NCBI GenBank assembly: GCA_031316155.1
Contig: JALDRB010000019.1
Span: 1-45,829 of the forward strand
DNA from: Candidatus Scalindua sp.
GTDB taxonomy: Bacteria > Planctomycetota > Brocadiia > Brocadiales > Scalinduaceae
Direction of reading: 5' to 3'
Length of the DNA stretch: 45,829 nt
The notes beneath the pieces were generated by a model that searched no databases, was not told the origin of the DNA, and saw nothing but the letters and a program-made list of their open reading frames with translations. The translations under genes were made by a program, and so were the position numbers. Shown in pieces: positions 40,412 to 45,829 of the stretch. Each line of letters starts with the position of its first letter. The first letter of the stretch is position 1.

Positions 40412-42889
40412 ATGTCAGGACAGCGAACTATCAATCCCAGAAAACGATCACACGCTTATAAAATAAGGATCATTGTACAGGGAATCCTTTTTGTCGTTTT
40501 TCTTTTCCTTCTGATATTTGCAGATCCCATAGCCGAAAAGGATACATCAGTAAACGTTTTTCTGCGATCGAGTCCGCTTTCTGCAATCGGGGCAATGGTG
40601 GCTGCTAAAGAATTTATTGTTCAATACTGGCCTGCCCTTCTTTTAGCAATAGCATCTCTTTTCCTCGGTCGTTTTTTTTGTGGTTGGATTTGCCCTCTCG
40701 GTACAACTCTGGATGTCACAGACAGGTTACTTACATCACAAAGGAATAGGTTTCCCTATAAGATTTATGATGGAAAAAGATTCAAATTTTATCTTTTAGC
40801 CTTTCTTCTTTTAAGTTTAATCATCAGCTACCAGATGGTTGGGTGGTTTGACCCGCTCAGTATTGCAACTAATGCGTTTACTGTTGTTATCCATCCATAC
40901 TGCGTTTCTCTCGTCAACTCTTTCTTCAACCACCTTCACGGTTTCCCTCTTGTTAACTTTATAAGTGACCGGATACACAGTACTCTAAAGGAAATTCTGT
41001 TTGCATTACACGCACCCTTTTTCAGAGGCCACCTTATTTTCCTGATCATCTTTACGGCAATTGTTTCTTTCGGCCTGTTTTATAAAAGATATTGGTGCCG
41101 GAATGTCTGCCCGTTGGGAGCCCTGTTTTCCTTACTAACCGAATGGTCATTGATTAAACGTGTGGTGGGAGAAAATATTTGTGATGGTTGTAATAGATGT
41201 AATAGCGAATGTAAGATGGGAGCCATTGACGAAACGGGAAAGAAAACTCAGGAGGGAGAGTGTATCTTATGCATGAAATGTCAGGATTTATGCCATACAG
41301 GAGCAGTCAGATTTACAAAAAAACAACCCTTTGATCAATCATTCTCTGTTGATTTAACGAAACGTGGTTTTTTTGCGGCTTGTGTTTCAAGTGTTATTTC
41401 AGCACCACTTTTATCACTGAACTTTTACAAAAAAAGAGGGGGAGGAGACCTCGGTATTATCCGCCCTCCCGGCTCACTGCCGGAAAATAGCTTTTTGGCT
41501 AAATGTGTCAGATGTGGTGAATGTATGAGGGTGTGCAAGACAAATGGTTTACATCCAACGATTCTGGAAGCAGATTTGAGTGGGATGTGGACACCGCAAC
41601 TCATTCCACGTATTGGATATTGTGCCTATGATTGTGTTCTTTGTACCAGGGTTTGCCCTTCCGGCGCTATTACGAAACTTCCGCAAGAGGTAAAGCAGAA
41701 GCTCGCAATAGGAAAAGCCAGGATAAACAGGAACAGATGTATCCCCTGGGTAGGTTATGCAGGGTTGCCCGAACTTGAAAAGAACTGGCGAGACGTTAAC
41801 TGCGGCGTTTGTGAAGAAGTCTGCCCCGTTCCGACAAAAGCAATTCATTTTAATACCTATGTCCATGGAAATGGTAAAGAGATAAGAAGGGTATACGTTA
41901 GAGAAGAAGTTTGTATCGGATGCGGCTTTTGTGAAAAGGTTTGTCCGGTATCAGGACGATCTGCAATTATTGTCGAAGGGATACAGCCGCAAGAAAAGAT
42001 CAAAACAATAAGTACAGGTAAAAATAATCTTTTCCCCGAATCCATTGCACAATGGCAAAGAGAAGGAATACCAAACGAATACAGTGGAAGCCGTAAACTC
42101 TTTGAATACATTAACGGTGGCGCAGAAACATATTTAGCCTATTCGTTTGTCCGGGTATCTAACTCAAAATATCATTTAAAAGGATCAGAAAAATTTATCA
42201 AAATTGATATCTGGGAGTTTGGTAATTCTGATGACGCTTTTGGGATATTTGCCAAAGACAAGGCCGGTCAGCATGTGAAGATTGGTGACAAGGCTTCATC
42301 ATACGAAAATTACTTATGGATATGGCAGGGAAAATATTTTATAAGTATCGAACCATATACAGATAACATTACCTCAGATGATGTGGCCCTGATCGGTACT
42401 TCTCTTGTGAGAAATCTTCCTCCTGGCAATGGCCATGAACCTGATATGTTAGGATATTTACCGGAAGAAGGATGTATTCAGGAAAGTATAAGGTTTTTCC
42501 ATAAAAAGATAAATCTTGATAACATCTTTATTACAGAAAAATTTATGAAGGAAAACGTATTACATCTCAGCGAACATACGGATGTTGTCTTTGCCGAGTA
42601 TTATTCCGGGAAAAACAACTTACCGTTTAAAATACTCATCGTTAAATATCCAGACAAATCATTTTCATCAGATGCTTATAACAATCTTATAGAATTAAAA
42701 AAATCGTGGGGAGAAGAAAAAGTCACAGATACAAAAGAATTTGATACTTTTGAAGATACGAAAGGTAGATTTAGCAGCGTATCTTGTGTAAATGGTTTTA
42801 TTATTGCTAGTTTTCTTTTTGAAACAAAGGCGATGTCCCAAACATACGTGAATAATATTATCATAAAAATTCAGGCATCCCAAAGGTAA
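40412..42889 (+). CDS. NapH/NapG-like polyferredoxin with C-terminal DUF6599-like domain
   Basis: 825 aa fusion. Residues 1-310 are NapH-like: membrane segments near 20-40, 65-90, 125-145, 170 and 205-230; FCGWICPLGT and CRNVCPLGA cluster motifs; then two 4Fe-4S sets (CDGCNRCNSECK, CILCMKCQDLC). Next DLTKRGFFAACVSSVISAPL resembles a NapG/MauM Tat signal with KR for RR, followed by four clusters (CVRCGECMRVC, CAYDCVLCTRVCP, CGVCEEVCP, CIGCGFCEKVCP) to about 520. Residues about 545-825 match DUF6599-like text (LFEYINGGAETYLAYSF, IWEFGNSDDAFGIFAKDKAG). It probably carries electrons between the quinone pool and a periplasmic partner (inference), next to the DUF362 gene. Confidence 0.85.
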   Translation: MSGQRTINPRKRSHAYKIRIIVQGILFVVFLFLLIFADPIAEKDTSVNVFLRSSPLSAIGAMVAAKEFIVQYWPALLLAIASLFLGRFFCGWICPLGTTLDVTDRLLTSQRNRFPYKIYDGKRFKFYLLAFLLLSLIISYQMVGWFDPLSIATNAFTVVIHPYCVSLVNSFFNHLHGFPLVNFISDRIHSTLKEILFALHAPFFRGHLIFLIIFTAIVSFGLFYKRYWCRNVCPLGALFSLLTEWSLIKRVVGENICDGCNRCNSECKMGAIDETGKKTQEGECILCMKCQDLCHTGAVRFTKKQPFDQSFSVDLTKRGFFAACVSSVISAPLLSLNFYKKRGGGDLGIIRPPGSLPENSFLAKCVRCGECMRVCKTNGLHPTILEADLSGMWTPQLIPRIGYCAYDCVLCTRVCPSGAITKLPQEVKQKLAIGKARINRNRCIPWVGYAGLPELEKNWRDVNCGVCEEVCPVPTKAIHFNTYVHGNGKEIRRVYVREEVCIGCGFCEKVCPVSGRSAIIVEGIQPQEKIKTISTGKNNLFPESIAQWQREGIPNEYSGSRKLFEYINGGAETYLAYSFVRVSNSKYHLKGSEKFIKIDIWEFGNSDDAFGIFAKDKAGQHVKIGDKASSYENYLWIWQGKYFISIEPYTDNITSDDVALIGTSLVRNLPPGNGHEPDMLGYLPEEGCIQESIRFFHKKINLDNIFITEKFMKENVLHLSEHTDVVFAEYYSGKNNLPFKILIVKYPDKSFSSDAYNNLIELKKSWGEEKVTDTKEFDTFEDTKGRFSSVSCVNGFIIASFLFETKAMSQTYVNNIIIKIQASQR

Positions 42890-42898
42890 GTTTTTTTG

Positions 42899-42927
42899 TT
42901 GATAATTCAAAAACCTTTGTGTTATAG
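42899..42927 (+). promoter_or_regulatory. Promoter of the rpsO-pnp operon
   Basis: TTGATA, 17-base spacer, TTATAG, then the rpsO ATG 28 bases after the -10 with TTAGGAG before it. It begins 10 bases past the stop of the polyferredoxin gene, so rpsO does not rely on read-through. Confidence 0.6.
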
Positions 42928-42955
42928 TAAGCACAATTTAGTTAGGAGATTTATT

Positions 42956-43234
42956 ATGGGTATAGAAAAAGAGCAGAAAAAACAGTTAATCGAAACTTAT
43001 AAACAGCATGATAGTGATACCGGTTCACCAGAAATACAAGTCGCTTTGCTAACCGAACGAATAAAACACTTAAGCGGTCACCTTCAGAGCCACAAAAAAG
43101 ACCATACTTCGAGGCGTGGCTTATTTATGATGGTAGGCAAAAGAGCCTCATTACTTAAATATCTTAACAAAAAGAATGAAGAGGCCTATAAGAGTTTGAT
43201 TGAGAAATTGGGTATACGGAGAAAAATTAGCTGA
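42956..43234 (+). CDS. rpsO: 30S ribosomal protein S15
   Basis: 92 aa from the ATG at 42956, preceded by TAGGAG at 8 bases; a longer frame from 42896 spans the promoter and is rejected. MGIEKEQKKQLIETYKQHDS, GSPEIQVALLTERIKHLSGH, KDHTSRRGLFMMVGKRASLL and IEKLGIRRK are typical of S15, which binds 16S rRNA helices 20-22. It precedes pnp by 15 bases as in most bacteria. Confidence 0.97.
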   Translation: MGIEKEQKKQLIETYKQHDSDTGSPEIQVALLTERIKHLSGHLQSHKKDHTSRRGLFMMVGKRASLLKYLNKKNEEAYKSLIEKLGIRRKIS

Positions 43235-43249
43235 TAAAGGGGTATCAAA

Positions 43250-45352
43250 GTGAAATTCAAGTTAGAAGAGACTATTGGAAATGATGTGATAAGCATTGAA
43301 ACCGGGGAAGTTGCAAAGCAAGCAAATGGAGCAGCTATTGTGCGTTGTGGGGATAACGTGGTATTGGCGACAGTTGTTTCTGGTGATTCACGTGGCGATG
43401 CGGGTTTTTTCCCTTTAACAGTTGATTACCGAGAAAAGACTTATGCCGCCGGAAAATTTCCTGGTGGCTTTTATAAACGCGAGAGCAGGCCTACTGCTAA
43501 AGAAATTTTGACGATGCGATTGATAGACAGGCCGATGAGGCCCCTCTTCCCAAAAAATTATTTTAACGAAGTACAGATAATGACAATGGTCCTTTCTTCT
43601 GACGGGGAAAGTGACCCTGATATCCTTGCTATGATCGGGGCGTCTGCGGCTGTTGCAGTTTCAGATATTCCGTATAACGGGCCTGTTGCCGCTGTCAGGG
43701 TAGGTTTGATAAATGATGAATTTGTGATTAATCCAAAAAATTCAGAACTTGAAAGCAGTATTCTCAATCTGGTTGTTTCTGGAACAGAAGATCATGTTAT
43801 GATGGTTGAATCATCTGGAAAGGAAATTTCAGAAGATAAATGTGTTGATGCAATAATGTTTGGTTTTCAAGAAATCAGGAAGTTAGTGCAAATGCAAAAA
43901 AATCTCGCTATGGAATGCCCGAAGGAAAAGCAGGTGATTCCAGAGCAAGAAACTGATTCTTCTCTTATCGATAAGATCAAGGCTAAGGTTTACGACAAGA
44001 TCAAAGAAAAATCTACCGTTCCAGGAAAACATACTCGGGACAAGGAGTTGCATGAAATACGCACCAAATTGCTTGAAGAATACTGTGCGGATTCTGATAG
44101 TGAAATCACTGAAGGAATGGTTAATGCCGTTTTTGAGAAACTTGAAGCTCAGGTTGTCAGAGAACAGATTGTAAACGAAAAGAAAAGGGTTGATGGCAGA
44201 GGACTCAGAGATATAAGACCGATTACGTGTGAGGTTGGATTTTTACCACGAACACACGGTTCAGCTTTGTTTACCAGGGGAGAAACTCAAGCCCTTGTTG
44301 TTTCTACCCTTGGAACGTCAATAGATGAGCAGCGGGTAGATGGTTTGACAGAAGAATATAAGAAAAAATTTATGCTTGATTACAATTTTCCCTCTTTCTG
44401 CGTTGGTGAGGTACGGCCTATTCGTGGACCAGGTCGAAGAGAAATAGGACATGGAGCCCTGGCTGAAAAGTCTCTTGAACCGATGCTGCCTTCATATGAA
44501 GATTTTCCTTACACTATCCGAATAGTATCTGATGTTCTTGAATCAAATGGTTCCTCCTCAATGGCCACCGTGTGTGGCGGTACCCTTTGTATGATGGATG
44601 CTGGAATACCCATAAAACGCCCGGTTGCAGGAATAGCAATGGGATTAGTGAAAGAGGGCGATGAAGTTTGTATATTATCTGATATTTTGGGAGGTGAGGA
44701 TCATTTTGGTGATATGGACTTTAAAGTTGCCGGAACTGAAAAAGGTATCACGGCTCTCCAGATGGACGTAAAAATATCTGGAATAACCGAACAGATCCTG
44801 AGGAGTGCACTTGAACAGGCTCAGGAAGGCAGAATGCACATTTTAAAGGAAATATTAACCGCTATAGAGAAACCTCGCAGTAGTATCTCCGTTCACGCTC
44901 CAAAACTTATTAAATTTAAAATAAACCCTGAAAAGATCGGTTTGGTTATTGGCCCTGGAGGCAAGACTATCAAACGGATTCAAGAAGATTCTGATACACG
45001 GGTAGAAATTGATAATGACGGAACAATTGTCATCTCATCTATGTCTCTCGAATCAGTAGAAAAAGCAAAGGCATACATCAAAGGGTTAACTGATGAACTG
45101 GAAATAGGAAAAACGTACTTGGGAAAAGTTATAACCGTTAAAGAGTATGGCGCCTTTGTTGAGATAATGCCGGGACGAGAAGGTTTAGTTCATATTTCTG
45201 AGCTTTCAAATGATTTTATAGAAAAAGTTGAAGATGTTGTAAAAGAGGGCCAGGAAATAAAGGTTAAAATTATAGGAATTGATGACCAGAAACGAGTAAA
45301 GTTAAGCAGAAAAGCCACTTTGAAGGATGAAAAGCTTGCTAAAACTGATTAG
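43250..45352 (+). CDS. pnp: Polynucleotide phosphorylase
   Basis: 700 aa, GTG start with GGGG upstream. Two RNase PH cores: the first around GGFYKRESRPTAKEILTMRL IDRP, the second around GRGLRDIRPITCEVGFLPRT, ALFTRGETQA, GHGALAEKSLEPMLP and LGGEDHFGDMDFKVAGTEKG (catalytic Asp). Then KH (GLVIGPGGKTIKRIQEDSDT) and S1 (GKTYLGKVITVKEYGAFVEI) RNA-binding domains. It degrades RNA 3'-5' by phosphorolysis. All parts are present and the length is normal. Confidence 0.97.
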   Translation: MKFKLEETIGNDVISIETGEVAKQANGAAIVRCGDNVVLATVVSGDSRGDAGFFPLTVDYREKTYAAGKFPGGFYKRESRPTAKEILTMRLIDRPMRPLFPKNYFNEVQIMTMVLSSDGESDPDILAMIGASAAVAVSDIPYNGPVAAVRVGLINDEFVINPKNSELESSILNLVVSGTEDHVMMVESSGKEISEDKCVDAIMFGFQEIRKLVQMQKNLAMECPKEKQVIPEQETDSSLIDKIKAKVYDKIKEKSTVPGKHTRDKELHEIRTKLLEEYCADSDSEITEGMVNAVFEKLEAQVVREQIVNEKKRVDGRGLRDIRPITCEVGFLPRTHGSALFTRGETQALVVSTLGTSIDEQRVDGLTEEYKKKFMLDYNFPSFCVGEVRPIRGPGRREIGHGALAEKSLEPMLPSYEDFPYTIRIVSDVLESNGSSSMATVCGGTLCMMDAGIPIKRPVAGIAMGLVKEGDEVCILSDILGGEDHFGDMDFKVAGTEKGITALQMDVKISGITEQILRSALEQAQEGRMHILKEILTAIEKPRSSISVHAPKLIKFKINPEKIGLVIGPGGKTIKRIQEDSDTRVEIDNDGTIVISSMSLESVEKAKAYIKGLTDELEIGKTYLGKVITVKEYGAFVEIMPGREGLVHISELSNDFIEKVEDVVKEGQEIKVKIIGIDDQKRVKLSRKATLKDEKLAKTD

Positions 45353-45485
45353 TTAAAATACCTTGACTAATTTTTTTTGTATCGAGTTATTGGAATTTTT
45401 CTATAGGAGGTAAAAAGGGGCAAAAATAATCAAGAAATTTGAAGTATTTTTTATTTGTAATATGTTTTTTTTACGAGGAGAAAAG

Positions 45486-45701
45486 ATGTCTCACAAAGGT
45501 ACTGTAAAGTGGTTTGATGCAAAAAAGGGATTCGGGTTTATTCAGCAAGAAGGTGGCAGTGATGTATTTGTTCACTACTCAAATATCTCAGGACAAGGTT
45601 TTAAGGTTTTAGAGGATGGAGATCCAGTTGAATTTGATATCGTTGAAGGAGCCAAAGGACTACAGGCCCAAAACGTCATAAAATCTGAAAGCAGCGAATA
45701 A
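45486..45701 (+). CDS. Cold-shock-domain protein
   Basis: 71 aa from [20 protein letters not shown], with RNP1 KGFGFI and RNP2 VFVHYS motifs; a start 8 codons upstream is rejected because GAGGAG lies before ATG 45486. It binds single-stranded RNA and acts as a chaperone. The leader (45353-45485) is long for the gene, about 130 bases with ttgacta and T-runs, as is usual for csp genes. A terminator follows. Confidence 0.95.
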   Translation: MSHKGTVKWFDAKKGFGFIQQEGGSDVFVHYSNISGQGFKVLEDGDPVEFDIVEGAKGLQAQNVIKSESSE

Positions 45702-45720
45702 TCTTTGTAATTAACATTTA

Positions 45721-45767
45721 GCCAGGAAAGTTTTGTAAATACACACAACTTCCTGGCTTGTTTTTTA
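45721..45767 (+). terminator. Rho-independent terminator of the cold-shock gene
   Basis: GCCAGGAA / TTCCTGGC (8 bp), extended by further A/T pairs (gttttgt/acacaac) across the loop, followed by TTGTTTTTTATTT. It lies 19 bases past the stop codon. Confidence 0.85.
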
Positions 45768-45776
45768 TTTACGGAT

Positions 45777-45829
45777 ATATACTCATCTCATAGTGGTTTT
45801 CGGATAAAATCCGAGATAAAATTGAGCGA
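45777..45829 (+). repeat. Family A element, copy 5 (cut by the window end)
   Basis: ATATACTCATCTCATAGTGG, TTTTCGGATAAAATCCGAG, then ATAAAATTGAGCGA at the edge. The orientation is opposite, gene-relative, to copies 1-4 if assigned to csp. It would fit a convergent gene lying to the right of the window. Confidence 0.85.

Noticed and set aside
42896..42955. N-terminal extension of S15
   Set aside because: It spans the promoter and ribosome-binding site of rpsO; S15 starts MGIEKE at 42956.

Overview
The window looks like a chromosomal segment of an anammox planctomycete (Brocadiales; Kuenenia, Brocadia and Scalindua are the relevant relatives). The evidence is an octaheme hydroxylamine-oxidoreductase-type cytochrome c (24912-26564), twin-arginine and iron-sulfur electron-transfer genes, modest GC, and intergenic space crowded with structured dispersed repeats. 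The genus cannot be fixed from sequence alone. No rRNA, tRNA or CRISPR array was recognised.

Left part (1-10.4 kb, almost all minus strand): a partial DUF362 protein; a STAS-like/winged-helix gene fused by overlap to a truncated HepT-like gene and an XPF-type (ERCC4) nuclease; a GxxExxY remnant between 'ctctgcg' repeats; then a defence island, read right to left, of a small protein plus HNH nuclease (frameshifted), Vsr (frameshifted at its 5' end), a Dcm-type C5 methyltransferase lacking its target-recognition half, a DUF3883-type nuclease, a 67-aa protein and a Z1-domain helicase-like ATPase, followed by VapBC.

Middle part (10.4-33.9 kb): a STAS/GHKL-ATPase regulator, a cNMP-HDOD protein, a CCA-adding/poly(A) polymerase-type enzyme, MurD with an in-frame insertion made of repeat-like DNA, an ORF6N protein, a decayed gene of a repeated family, the DUF2868/DUF3482 GTPase pair, cupin, VOC and MntA/HepT genes, the octaheme cytochrome with a frameshifted outer-membrane-like protein upstream, HigBA next to a dynamin-like GTPase fragment, and an arsenic/metalloid block (thioredoxin-like protein, ArsP-like permease, ArsC-Acr3 fusion, ArsR).

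Right part (33.9-45.8 kb): housekeeping and redox genes with several fusions: TatC-FecR, RibH, NusB-PHP, FtsY, Tat-exported DUF362, a NapH-NapG-DUF6599 type iron-sulfur protein, then RpsO-Pnp and a cold-shock protein.

The most unusual structure is a set of interspersed structured elements. Family A (about 140 bp, ends ATATACT/AGTATAT, several hairpins) lies just 3' of genes in a constant gene-relative orientation in four of four assignable cases. Family B is a three-hairpin element whose stems change by compensation between copies and which supplies the stop codon of two genes. Family C is a long AT-rich inverted repeat. Short GC-rich palindromes sit inside the hairpin loops of these families, and a similar segment may sit in-frame inside murD. 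Several genes carry single-base lesions, so read-level verification matters.
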